DNA of 15,643 nucleotides from DASPXK01 sp035637315 (lineage in GTDB: Bacteria; Chloroflexota; UBA6077; JACCZL01). Under the pieces are notes generated by a model, which saw only the letters and a list, made by a program, of their open reading frames with translations, was not told the origin of the DNA and did no database searches. Made by a program: the position numbers and the translations under genes. Within the stretch, counting starts at the first letter, position 1. Every line of letters begins with the position of its first letter. The stretch is taken from assembly GCA_035637315.1 (NCBI GenBank), contig DASPXK010000184.1:1-15643 (forward strand), in the 5' to 3' direction. Of this stretch, positions 1 to 7,619 are shown piece by piece.

Positions 1-1
1 G

Positions 2-103
2 ACCTTCGAGGCCGAGCTGGCCCGCAACGGGGCCAAGTGTCGCATGCGCGGGCAGGTCCCCTGGTGCACGTCGGACGAAGGCCGGAGCGGCGAAAGTCTC
101 TAG
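2..103 (+). CDS. C-terminal tail of an unidentified upstream gene (partial)
   Basis: Frame 2 is open from the window edge and ends at TAG 101-103. It encodes about 33 residues, including TFEAELARNGAKCRMRG and PWCTSDEGRSGESL. Codon positions look like coding DNA of a GC-rich genome, but I recognise no family and the start lies outside the window. It could also be chance open frame. The call rests only on an open frame running in from the edge and ending before the next plausible gene. Confidence 0.3.
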   Translation, partial: TFEAELARNGAKCRMRGQVPWCTSDEGRSGESL

Positions 104-135
104 CCTCTAGTGCTCGGTTTCCGGCAACGAGGCAA

Positions 136-1357
136 TTGGCCCGCGCGCGTCGTGCCTGCCGCGGTCCTCGGTTGGCAGTCGTCGTGCTCGGGTTGGCGCT
201 CAACCCGCCCGCGCGCGGCGGATCAGCCGCGCGCCCGCCACTGTATGGACTCGATTTCAGCCCGCTCGTCTTTTTCCAGGTGCCCGGAATCCTCGACCAG
301 GCGCGGTTCCCCGACGCCATCCCCGACAGCCAACTCCACGCCCTGATCGACACCATCGCGCCGCATACGCAATGGATCCGGACCTACCAGACGCGCGCCT
401 GGGGGACATGTTTCTTCCCGCCGGACAGCATGAGGTGCGCCGGCGCTCCGAATGACGTCGCCCCCTACGCGATCAGCAAGGGCCTCAAGGTCGCGATAGG
501 CGTGGACCTGTCTGGCCCGGTCGATCTGGCTGGGACCTGCAAGCACGACGTCGCGACGCTCAACTTCTGCAAGAACGAGGCAGAGATCGGCTTCGCCTTT
601 CAGGCGGCCACGGACCATCTGACCGACCTGCTCGTCGTCGCAAATGAGCCGCTCACGAGCTCCGGCCTCAAGGCCGACCAGGCGCTGAAGTACCTCGGGC
701 GCGTCAAGAACGGCGTCAGCAACCTCACGGGTCCGAGCGGCAACCACGTGCAAGTGACCCAGTGTGAGATCACCGGAAACGTCGTCAACAACGCGGATAA
801 TGATTACAGCAACAGCTCTACGATCTGGTCGACGTGGTCTGCTTCAGCCCTACCCGTGGCACAGCCCTGGAAACACGATCGACGATGCACGCTCCGTGCT
901 CGACGCCCAGTGGAAGCAGGTCAAGGACTTTATCCAAGCGCAGGTCAATCAAAGCAAGCAGCGAAAGGCGGTCATCATTGGTGAGACGGGCTGGCCCGAT
1001 GCGCCGACTGGGGCGACCGACTTCATCAACCCGCAGGGTGTGGCCAACCCGGACAACTCGAAGAGGTATCGCAAGCTGTTCGTCGACTGGGCGCGGGAGC
1101 AGCAGAGTAACGGCAGCGGCCTGCAGGGTTACTTTTACTTCGCGGCGTTCGACGAGCCCTGGAAGGGCAACGGACAGAGCCTGTCCGGTCAGACCCAGGC
1201 TCACTTTGGCCTGTGGACGGCCCAAGCCTCCAATATCGTCGCCGGCGCACCAAGTGGGACGTGGACGACCACAGCCACCCTCAAGTCCCAGTTCAAGGAC
1301 ATCTTGATCGGCCTGGGCGGCCCGCCGCCCCGGCGTCAGCTCCAGAACCATCGATGA
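136..1357 (+). pseudogene. GH17-like glucan hydrolase, secreted, broken by two single-base frameshifts
   Basis: This looks like a glycoside hydrolase family 17 (beta-1,3-glucanase type) TIM-barrel protein. Frame 1 encodes the N-terminal part, with a hydrophobic LAVVVLGLALNPPARG segment that suggests export, and VVANEP, matching the GH17 acid/base Asn-Glu-Pro. Frame 2 encodes the C-terminal part, with VIIGETGWPDAPTG matching the GH17 nucleophile signature. The two are joined by a short frame 3 stretch at 816-850 (LYDLVDVVCFS), then YPWHSPGNTIDDA in frame 2 from 851. Restoring one base near 815/816 and one near 850/851 gives one continuous protein. The start is uncertain: TTG at 136 gives a short signal peptide, while a longer frame runs from 37. 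The C-terminus PPPRRQLQNHR looks foreign, so the gene may be cut at about 1315-1325, where an M24 fragment begins. Either a pseudogene or an assembly-damaged gene. Confidence 0.75.
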
Positions 1358-1682
1358 GATCAAACCTGGGGCGACGACGGCCGACGCGGCCAAACGCCTC
1401 TTGCCCGCCAGCACCTGGGGCTATGAGGCTGAGCAGCGCCTGCTCGTCTCAGAGCTCGGGCACGGAATCGGCATGACCTACGAGGAGCCGCTCATCAGCC
1501 GCGTCTTCTCGTTCGACCATCCCCAGGCATTCGAGCCAGGCATGGTGATCGCGGTGGAGAGCCGCGAGGGCGGAGTCCGCTTGGAGGAGATGGTCCTGGT
1601 GACCGAGACCGGCCACGAGATCCTGACCACCTGGCCGTCCGAAGAGCTGCTTCAGGTCGGGACGATCGCGGGACTGGGCTGA
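1326..1682 (+). pseudogene. M24 metallopeptidase (Xaa-Pro peptidase type) C-terminal fragment
   Basis: Frame 3 encodes about 115 residues of the C-terminal pita-bread domain of an M24 peptidase. It begins around TIDEIKPGATTADAAKRLLP and ends at TGA 1680-1682. SELGHGIGMTYEEPLIS carries the metal-binding His (GHGIG). PGMVIAVESREG carries the first Glu ligand and VRLEEMVLVTETG the last. The N-terminal half, including the two Asp ligands, is missing, and no start codon is usable except ATG 1401 inside the domain. Upstream sequence belongs to the GH17 gene in other frames, so this is a truncated remnant, not a gene. Unlike the three M24 homologues on the minus strand, its visible ligands are canonical, so it is not a recent copy of any of them. 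Confidence 0.75.
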
Positions 1683-1685
1683 GGA

Positions 1686-1752
1686 CGGCACCGCGACGCA
1701 CAAGAATGCATCCCATCGCGTTGAGGCGCCGAATGAGCTCCCGGCGCTTCAT
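1686..1752 (-). pseudogene. hicA: hicA toxin, 5' remnant
   Basis: On the minus strand ATG at 1752 opens MKRRELIRRLNAMGCILVRRG, the typical N-terminus of a HicA mRNA interferase (a small double-stranded RNA-binding-like fold). The expected continuation, with the catalytic His and the conserved C-terminal PxPRH-type motif, is absent. After RRG the sequence reads AVLSPVPRSS and runs antisense into the M24 fragment. The start overlaps the hicB stop as ATGA, the normal hicB-hicA coupling. The exact 3' limit near 1686-1690 is inferred from loss of similarity. It should be inactive as a toxin. Confidence 0.7.
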
Positions 1753-1961
1753 CGCACATGTAGATGCGCGACTCTGTGAACGTTCGGGATTTCACCAGAC
1801 GTCAGATCCCGGTGGAGGTCCCTCAAATGCTACGGCAGATCCTCGAGGTTCCCGCCCTGGGTCCAGTAATCCGGGAACTCCTCGAGGTAGCCGAGCCACA
1901 TACCCTCTTCCTGCCAGTAAACGTAGCGGGCCGGCACCGGGTCTCGATCCTCTCTGTTCAT
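1749..1961 (-). pseudogene. hicB: HicB-family antitoxin with in-frame TAG
   Basis: ATG at 1961, preceded on the minus strand by AGGGGTGG seven bases upstream, opens MNREDRDPVPARYVYWQEEG. It continues as MWLGYLEEFPDYWTQGGNLEDLP, the short HicB antitoxin fold. A TAG at 1832-1830 interrupts the frame. Beyond it the same frame goes on as HLRDLHRDLTSGEIPNVHRV to TGA 1751-1749, matching the family C-terminus. One base change in a CAG or GAG codon would explain the stop. The full product would be about 70 residues, the usual size for this HicB group. It overlaps hicA by ATGA. With the toxin gene truncated, selection to keep the antitoxin is expected to be gone. Confidence 0.75.
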
Positions 1962-2156
1962 CTGTCCACCCCTGGAAGAGCCTAGCAGAAGGTCAGCTGA
2001 GGCCACCTTTCGCACGCCAGCGTTCCTCTCCGCGCTTCTGCAACCCAGTCATCCGCTCCTCCCTCGGCTGCGCGGCGGTGGCGGCCGTCGATGGAGCGAC
2101 GAATCCTCGACGTCGCTGCGAAAGATTATGTGCGTTCACCGGCCGCCCTTGGCCCC
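1962..2156. other. Intergenic stretch with no recognised feature
   Basis: This lies between the hicB start and the stop of the first M24-like gene on the minus strand. I see no convincing promoter, terminator with a T-run, RNA gene or conserved ORF. Open frames crossing it are extensions of antisense frames of the M24 gene. Confidence 0.5.
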
Positions 2157-3341
2157 TCACGTGTCCACCACCACCAGCTCCCGCTTGTAGCCGTGAAGGC
2201 GCTCCACGCCTTCCCGGGTGATCCGGACGGTCTCGCCGAACTGAAGGCCCATCCGACGGTCCGGCGTGATGAGCTGGGGCTGGATCGTAACCACCATGTT
2301 CTCGCGGAAGACGAAGCCGGCCGGCGTGCCGCGGTCGGTCTGGCGCGTCTGCACGATCGGCTGGTACTGGTTGGCGCCGTGCAGCAGGTCGTCGAAGATC
2401 GTGTAGCCGCGCTCGTGGATCACTTCGGCCGCGTCGAGCACCTCCTCCACGCTGGCCCCGTCGCGGAGCACTGACTCGATCGCATCGTACGCCTCGACTG
2501 CAGCCCCGTGCAGTCGCTCCCACTCGGGTGTCGGGCCGGTCCCGATCGCGTAGGTACGGTGGATCTGTCCGGCGTAGCCCCAGAACGTCCCGCTGATCTC
2601 GGTGATCAGTACGTCGCCGGGCTGGATCTCGCGGTCCGATTGGTACTGATGGGGAACGAAGGCCTGCGGGTCGTCCATCGGGGTCGCGGACATGAAGTGG
2701 ATGCCGGTGTAGCCACCCAATTCCAGGTATGGCTGCTCGACGATCGCCGCTAGCTCGTACTCGCGAAGGCCCGCTCGGAGCTGATGCTCGAGCGCCTCCA
2801 TGGCCCGATCCGACAGCTCGGCCCCGATTCGAAAGAACTCGATCTCCTCCCCCGAGCGGACCAGCCGCAGCTCGCGGTACGCCGGCGTGAAATCGACCAG
2901 CTCGGAATCGGGCAGGAGCGCCGCCAGGGGGTCTCGCTGCTGGAACGGCAGGCTGCCGATGAGCCCGATTCGCTCTCCCGCGAGGCCGCGCTCCTGGATG
3001 CCCGAGGCGAGCGTGGCGACCGAGTTGGGGCCGGCCCAACGCGTGTTGGGGACCAGCGATAGGCGCTGGGCCATCGGGACGTGGTTGAATAACTGGACCA
3101 ACAGCTCCGCGTCGCCGTCCAGGGGCAGTAGGACATAGCCCTCGCGACCGCCTGGCCAGTTGCTCAGGTAGAGCATCTCCAGGTCGAATCGCCCGGCGCC
3201 GTAGGCCACGGCCAGCGCTATGCCCTGGCGCGCCATCGCCGCCCTGAGGGCTGCGTGCCGCCGAGCTATCTCCTCCTCCGAGAAAGACGGGTAGCCATGG
3301 CGGGTCAGGATCCGGCAACGGGCCGAGTAAGGCTCGCTCAT
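2157..3341 (-). CDS. M24/creatinase-fold protein lacking canonical metal ligands (copy 1)
   Basis: This 394-residue protein has the two-domain layout of creatinase and prolidase: an N-terminal creatinase-like domain (about 20-155) and a C-terminal pita-bread domain (about 165-394). Peptidase M24 ligands are D, D, H, E, E. Here the first Asp position is E248 (VLITEISGTFWGYAG), the second is Q259 (AGQIHRTYAIG), the first Glu is Q354 (VTIQPQL), and the last Glu aligns with G369. His231 in the FVPH motif is kept. Creatinase is a known metal-independent member of this fold that uses a His, so a creatinase-like C-N hydrolase is more likely than a metallopeptidase; the substrate is unknown. It is the last gene of a three-gene tandem. 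ATG 3341 directly follows a palindromic repeat whose GGTGAGGG end may serve as ribosome binding site. Confidence 0.85.
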   Translation of the reverse strand: MSEPYSARCRILTRHGYPSFSEEEIARRHAALRAAMARQGIALAVAYGAGRFDLEMLYLSNWPGGREGYVLLPLDGDAELLVQLFNHVPMAQRLSLVPNTRWAGPNSVATLASGIQERGLAGERIGLIGSLPFQQRDPLAALLPDSELVDFTPAYRELRLVRSGEEIEFFRIGAELSDRAMEALEHQLRAGLREYELAAIVEQPYLELGGYTGIHFMSATPMDDPQAFVPHQYQSDREIQPGDVLITEISGTFWGYAGQIHRTYAIGTGPTPEWERLHGAAVEAYDAIESVLRDGASVEEVLDAAEVIHERGYTIFDDLLHGANQYQPIVQTRQTDRGTPAGFVFRENMVVTIQPQLITPDRRMGLQFGETVRITREGVERLHGYKRELVVVDT

Positions 3342-3408
3342 GCCCTCACCCCGCGAAGCGCACTTGTTCCTGCCCCCTCTTCCTCGAGGGCCCTCGAGGG
3401 GAGAGGGG
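3342..3408. repeat. Palindromic intergenic repeat, copy R1
   Basis: This GC-rich element lies between M24 copies 2 and 1. Bases 3349-3369 (21 nt) recur exactly, inverted, at 11897-11917 in copy R3. The right part, 3373-3408, is a near-palindrome centred on GAGGG/CCCTC. Its outer end reads GGTGAGGGC on the minus strand and touches the ATG of M24 copy 1. Elements of this kind, often seen as spurious LTPxPSPxxGRG peptides, are widely scattered in GC-rich genomes. Confidence 0.7.
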
Positions 3409-3423
3409 AACGATTCCCGCAGA

Positions 3424-4853
3424 TCACTCGAGGGTCGCGATCGAGACGAGCTCGCGGCTGCCCAGGCGGACCGCGCCGCCCTCCGTCACCGGGACGTGAT
3501 CGCCCACCTGGACGACTCTGTTCTGGCGGCCAAGGTCCTCGGCAGCCGAGCGCTTCATCCTGATGGCCGGCTTGAAGTCGAACGTCATGCCGGCGCCAGC
3601 ACGATATCCTGCTCGCCGCGCGAATTGGCTGGTCCCAGGCGGGGCCTCGACAGGTTGCCGATGCCGCTGCTGTGGAGCACCACACCTGAGCGGTCCTCGG
3701 CGCCCAGCTCTTCGGCGGTCGCCGCATAATGGTCCACCAGCTCGCCGCAGGTCGCCTTGCCGGGCACGATGAACCGGAGCGCCTCGAAGAACAGCTGGAC
3801 CGCGGCTTCCATCGTAACCCGGTAATAGTCGAAGCCGGGCGTCGCTCGGTCGCCGGCGAAGAGCGAATGATTGACCTGGGCGCGGTAGCCCTGGGCCGTG
3901 GCGTCGATCTCCTGGCTGATGATCTGCCCCATCCGGAACGGGTCTCCGACAGGGGCGCCAAGGGTCGAGTTGGCGGGCTTGTCCAGGGCTATCGAGAGGC
4001 GGGTCGGCTCCTCACCGGTCTCGGCGAACATCGCCTCGAAGGTCGGAAACCAGAGGTCGGCCTGGACCTGGGGGCGTGCGCGAGTCGCGCCGATCAGGGT
4101 CTGGATCCCCATCTCGCCGGCCGCGACTGCCTGGCGGATAGCGGCGTGCTCTTCCGGACCCTCGTGCATCGCGGAGTCGTCGATCGGGCCGGCGTCGCGT
4201 CCCCACTGGTCGATTGGGACGAGAAGGATTCCGGGCAGAGCTGCCTTCAGGTTGTCGAGATAGGTCGCGGAGGCCAAACCCTCCGGGTCGAATCGACTTC
4301 CGGCCAGCTTGGCGACGCCGATCCGCGTGCCGGGTTGGCCCAGGCCCACTGCTCGCAGATGCTCGGCGATGGCGCTCGAGCCATCCTGGGCGTGCGTCAC
4401 GAGCCTGCCGTCGGCCACCCACCCCCCGAGCCGAGCATCCCAGAACTCCTTGTCGCGGGCGGTCCCGACAAGAGCGTGGACCGGTATCCCCTCGTCGCGC
4501 GGGAAGACCACCTCGGCTCGCCCCGGGCGGCCGCCGATCTGCGTCAGATACCTGGCTGAGTCACCGCTCAGGTCGCTGTTTATCGTGATGAGGGCATCCA
4601 GGGCCCATTCTGCACGCTGCATGATCCGGCGTACCGCTGCCCAGCGTCTATCGCGCTCGGCCAGCGAGAAGGCTGGCTGGGGATACCTGGCGGCCCCAAC
4701 CGGAGCGCTCCCCTGCGCGGAGCCTTCGGGCGCGCCGCGTGGCAAGAGCTGGCTGAGCGGGAGACCCATGCCGGCGAATGCCGCATAGCGCAGGGCGTCG
4801 CGCCGCGACACGGCTCCGGAATGGAAACCAGAGTCTCTAGTCGTGCCTGACAT
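3424..4853 (-). CDS. Tat-exported M24-fold protein lacking metal ligands (copy 2), frameshifted near the 3' end
   Basis: ATG 4853 is chosen because GGAGG lies eight bases upstream; a GTG at 4862 adds only three residues. The N-terminus has SRRDALRYAAFAGMGLPLSQ, a Tat signal, so the product is probably outside the membrane. The M24 domain keeps the fold, but the ligand positions read SQEIDAT (E), RAQVNHSLF (Q), LHSSGIG (S) and FDFKPAIR (K). The frame hits TGA at 3587-3585 after DIVLAPA. Restoring one base near 3592 continues as GMTFDFKPAIRMKRSAAEDL and so on to TGA 3426-3424, matching copy 3 closely and giving about 476 residues. The TGA overlaps an ATG in the restored frame (ATGA), so reinitiation is an alternative to sequencing error or decay. 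It starts 40 bases after copy 3 and is a clear paralogue of it. Confidence 0.8.
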
Positions 4854-4893
4854 GCTTCGCACCTCCGCTGGCTCCGAAGTTACGTCGCGCCTC

Positions 4894-6159
4894 TCAGTCC
4901 AGTGTCGCGATGGGGGCCAGGTCGCGCGTTCCCAGGCGCACCGCGCCGGACTCAGTCACCAGGACGTGCTCGCCGATCTGAGCGATCCGGTTCCGCTCAA
5001 CCACATCTTCCACTGCTGACCGCTTCATGCGAATGGCCGGCTTGAAGTCGAACGCCATCCCGGCTGCCACGACTACGTCCTCGTCGCCGCGCGAATTCGT
5101 CGGTCCGAGGCGTGGCCGGGCGAGCGTGCCGATGCCGCTGCTGTGGAGGACGACGCCCGAGGCGTCCTCGGCGCTCAGTGCTTCGACCCGTGCGGCGTAG
5201 CGGTCGGCGAGCTGGCCACAGGTTGTCTTGCCGGGCACGATGAACTCGAGCGCGTCGGCGAACAAGTCGATCGCCGTCTCCATGGCGGCTGCATAGTAGC
5301 GATAGCCCGGCGTGCGGCGGTCGCCGATGAACAGCGAATGGTTGACCTGGGCCTGGTAGCCTTGCACGGTCGCCCCGATCTCTTCATTCACAATCAGCCC
5401 TTCGCGAAAGGGGTCCCCCACGGGCAGGGCCAGGGTCCGGTCGGCGGCCTGGTCGAACGCTATCGAGAGGCGGGTCGGATGTTCGCCGGTCTCGGCGAAC
5501 ATCGCCACAAAGGTCGGGAACCAGAGGTCGGCCTGGTTCTCGGCGGGCGGGCGAGCCGCGCTGACGAGCGCCTCGATGCCCTTCTCGCCCGCGGCTACAC
5601 TGTGTGTGATCGCCTCGTGCTCCTCGGGGCCTTTGAGCATCGCCGATTCCTCGATCGGGCCGAGGTCGACGCCCCATCGCTCGATCGGCACGAACAGCGC
5701 CTCCGGCATCGCCGCCCTCAGGTTCTCCAGGTAAGTCGTGGAAACGAGGCCTTCTGGATCGAACCGAGCGCCGGTCAGCTTGCCGACGCCCAGGCGCGTG
5801 CCTGGCGCGTCCAGTCCCAGCGCCCGGAGCTGGAGGGCCACGGCCTGTGAGCCGTCGTCACCGCGGAGGACCAGCATGCCGTCGGCGCACCAGTCGGTCA
5901 GGCGGGACTCCCAGTAGGGCCTGAAGCGGCCGAGGAAGGCGTGAACCGGCGTCGCAGGGTCCCTGGGAAAGATGACCTCGAGGCCGGCCCCGTAGCCGCC
6001 GATCTGGGTCAGATAGCGGGCGTAGGCGCCGTGCGAGTCGCTCGGCGTGGTCAGGATCGCGTCCAGGTTCCACTGGGCGCGGTCCATGATCTGGCGAACT
6101 GCCGCCCACCTTCGGTCGCGCTCGGACGCCGAGAAAGTGGGAGCCGGAAAGCGTGCCAT
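4894..6159 (-). CDS. M24-fold protein lacking metal ligands, cytosolic (copy 3)
   Basis: ATG 6159 (MARFPAPTFS) gives 421 residues. The open frame extends further upstream, but that part reads antisense through a palindrome and the neighbouring gene, so it is rejected. There is no signal peptide, unlike copy 2, to which it is otherwise collinear. Ligand positions are E260 (VNEEIGATVQGY), Q271 (QAQVNHSLF), S341 (LHSSGIG), K373 (FDFKPAIR) and G396 (IGEHVLVTE), so all five canonical M24 ligands are replaced. The replacements are shared with copy 2, which argues for a conserved new role rather than random decay. The catalytic His of creatinase also has no visible counterpart. It is first gene of the tandem, with a good promoter upstream. 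Function unknown; it could be a hydrolase with a new active site or a binding protein. Confidence 0.88.
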   Translation of the reverse strand: MARFPAPTFSASERDRRWAAVRQIMDRAQWNLDAILTTPSDSHGAYARYLTQIGGYGAGLEVIFPRDPATPVHAFLGRFRPYWESRLTDWCADGMLVLRGDDGSQAVALQLRALGLDAPGTRLGVGKLTGARFDPEGLVSTTYLENLRAAMPEALFVPIERWGVDLGPIEESAMLKGPEEHEAITHSVAAGEKGIEALVSAARPPAENQADLWFPTFVAMFAETGEHPTRLSIAFDQAADRTLALPVGDPFREGLIVNEEIGATVQGYQAQVNHSLFIGDRRTPGYRYYAAAMETAIDLFADALEFIVPGKTTCGQLADRYAARVEALSAEDASGVVLHSSGIGTLARPRLGPTNSRGDEDVVVAAGMAFDFKPAIRMKRSAVEDVVERNRIAQIGEHVLVTESGAVRLGTRDLAPIATLD

Positions 6160-6192
6160 CCATGCCTCGCCGCGCTGGGCCGCTGGGCGGGC

Positions 6193-6221
6193 ACTATAAG
6201 CAGGCCGCGCCGTGTCGTCAA
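6193..6221 (-). promoter_or_regulatory. Sigma70-like promoter of the M24 tandem
   Basis: The minus strand reads TTGACG (6221-6216), a 17-base spacer, then TATAGT (6198-6193). Transcription would start near 6186, about 27 bases before ATG 6159. The match to the consensus and the ideal spacing stand out in this GC-rich sequence. The 25-bp palindrome begins seven bases upstream of the -35 box. Confidence 0.65.
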
Positions 6222-6227
6222 GCGAAG

Positions 6228-6286
6228 CTGGGAGCGCGGGCGTCTCGCCCGCCAGACCATTGCGGGCGAGACGCCCGCGCTCCCAG
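6228..6286. repeat. Perfect 25-bp inverted repeat (palindromic interspersed element)
   Basis: Arms 6228-6252 and 6262-6286 are exact reverse complements, with a 9-base loop (CAGACCATT). Read as protein it gives GETPALP or GARASRP peptides, which I know as translations of a dispersed palindrome found in many environmental bacterial genomes. It lies between two divergent genes, next to the minus-strand promoter. It has no T-run, so a terminator role is not evident. It may affect transcription or be a mobile repeat. Confidence 0.8.
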
Positions 6287-6306
6287 GGCCGGACCGTTGC
6301 GACAGG

Positions 6307-6335
6307 TTGCACGGCGTCCTGGTTTGAGAAACAAT
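6307..6335 (+). promoter_or_regulatory. Weak candidate promoter for the solute-binding protein gene
   Basis: TTGCAC (6307-6312), 17 bases, then AACAAT (6330-6335). The -35 match is poor and the -10 match is moderate. It is the only spaced pair I see between the palindrome and the start at 6403. Treat as tentative. Confidence 0.25.
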
Positions 6336-6402
6336 AGGCCCGGGCGGTCCAGCCTCGAGCTGCGTCGAAATGCCGCTCGATCCAGAGAGGAGCGCAGCGG
6401 AG

Positions 6403-7536
6403 ATGGTTCCACACACGCGCACGGCGGTTCTTTTGATGGTCTGCGCGCTGCTCGTGCAGGCGTGCGCTCCAGCCGCGGCGCCAGCTCCGGCGGCTCCGCA
6501 GGCTCCGACTTCGGCCCCGCCAGTCAAGCCCACTGCCGCGTCGGTGCCCGCCGCCGAGAAGCCAGTGGCCGCCGCCGTGTCGGGCGCGGACACCGAGGCC
6601 GAGGCGCAGAAGCTCTTCGAGGCCGCGAAGGCCGCCGGCGAGACCGAGATCAACTGGTACACCTCGATCAACGAGGTGGAGGGCGTGCCGCTCACCGAGA
6701 TGTTCGGGAAGCAGTATCCCGGCCTGACCGTGAACTACTTCCGGTCCAGCGAGACCCAGCTCATCAGTCGAATCTTCACCGAGGCCCAAGCCGGCAAGCA
6801 GAACTTCGATCTCCTGGTTACGACCTCGGCTCACGGGCTGGTCCCGGCCGGGCTGGCCCTCAAGTGGAATCCTCCCAACGCCGCGGCCCTCGACCCGGAC
6901 TACGTCGACAAGGACGGGTACTGGCAGCCGGTCTACGTGACCTGGAACGTGATCGAGGTCAACACCCAGCTGGTCAAGAAAGACTCGATCAAGAACTACG
7001 AAGACCTGCTCAAGCCGGAGTTCAAAGACAAGATGATCATCGACGACACCGATTACGAATGGCTGTCGGGAATGATAGAGACCCGCGGGCGGGAACCGAC
7101 GCTGGACCTGCTAAAGAAGATCGCGGCCAACGGCGTGACGGTCATCAATGGCCACGGCAACATCTCGGATAAGATCGCGGCCGGCGAGTACGCGCTCGCG
7201 GTCAACAACTATCTGAACCTGTCCGAGCGCGCCAAGCGACAGGGCGCGCCTAACGACTGGCTCGCCGTGGAGCCTGTGGTGGTCCAGCTCTCCAAGCTGG
7301 CCGTGAACCCCAAGGCCCCCCATCCCAACGCCGCTAAGCTGTTGGGCAACTACGTCCTCTCGGCCGAAGCCCAGCAGTATCTGGCTACCCAGGGTCGCTT
7401 CCCCACCCGCGCCGACGTGCTGCCGGACCCACCCGATCTGGTCAAGGGCCTCAAGAAGTACGCCGCTGCACCGCTCCAGGGCGACAAACAGAAGGAGATG
7501 GAGCAGCTCTTCAAGAGCATCTTCCAGTCGCCGTGA
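6403..7536 (+). CDS. ABC transporter solute-binding lipoprotein, AfuA/FbpA-like
   Basis: ATG 6403 (377 residues) is preferred over ATG 6370 because it gives a clean lipoprotein signal: MVPHTRTAVLLMVCALLVQA followed by Cys21. An Ala/Pro-rich linker follows, then the two-lobe family 1 binding fold, with INWYTSINEVEGVPLTEMF, FDLLVTTSAHG, GYWQPVYVTWNVI and LLKPEFKDKMIIDDTDYEW. Ferric-binding members use a tandem Tyr pair in the second lobe; here that region reads AVNNYLNLSER with one Tyr, so free ferric iron is not a safe substrate call. It should capture a small solute at the outer membrane face or cell surface for the permease encoded 83 bases downstream. AGAGAGG at 6384-6390 is a plausible ribosome binding site. 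Confidence 0.88.
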   Translation: MVPHTRTAVLLMVCALLVQACAPAAAPAPAAPQAPTSAPPVKPTAASVPAAEKPVAAAVSGADTEAEAQKLFEAAKAAGETEINWYTSINEVEGVPLTEMFGKQYPGLTVNYFRSSETQLISRIFTEAQAGKQNFDLLVTTSAHGLVPAGLALKWNPPNAAALDPDYVDKDGYWQPVYVTWNVIEVNTQLVKKDSIKNYEDLLKPEFKDKMIIDDTDYEWLSGMIETRGREPTLDLLKKIAANGVTVINGHGNISDKIAAGEYALAVNNYLNLSERAKRQGAPNDWLAVEPVVVQLSKLAVNPKAPHPNAAKLLGNYVLSAEAQQYLATQGRFPTRADVLPDPPDLVKGLKKYAAAPLQGDKQKEMEQLFKSIFQSP

Positions 7537-7591
7537 CCAAGGAGCCAGGGGCCAGGAGCTAGGCCAGGAGCCGGTGGAAGGAACGCCCCAC

Positions 7592-7619
7592 GTGACTCGC
7601 GACTCGTGACTCGCGACTG
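7592..7619. repeat. 14-base tandem duplication before the permease start
   Basis: GTGACTCGCGACTC (7592-7605) and GTGACTCGCGACTG (7606-7619) are adjacent direct copies differing in the last base. They follow a CCAGGAGC-rich stretch at 7541-7573. They fill the short gap between binding protein and permease genes and end at the GTG start at 7620. Confidence 0.7.

Noticed and set aside
1326..1682. GH17-M24 fusion protein
   Set aside because: The two parts are in different frames, and the M24 part lacks its N-terminal domain and two Asp ligands; a truncated remnant explains it better.
1993..3318. Long minus-strand open frame of 441 codons
   Set aside because: Shadow of M24 copy 1 in another frame; composition is Arg/Pro/Gly-rich with no family motif, as expected for GC-rich DNA.
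3373..3408. Rho-independent terminator between M24 copies
   Set aside because: The hairpin has no following T-run on either strand and belongs to a dispersed repeat family, so termination is not supported.
6160..6834. N-terminal extension of M24 copy 3 by about 225 codons
   Set aside because: It reads through the promoter and palindrome and antisense to the binding-protein gene; copy 2 aligns from MARFPAP onward.
6403..7536. Naming the binding protein as a ferric-iron receptor
   Set aside because: The family match is real but the usual tandem Tyr is not seen, so a specific iron role is not supported.
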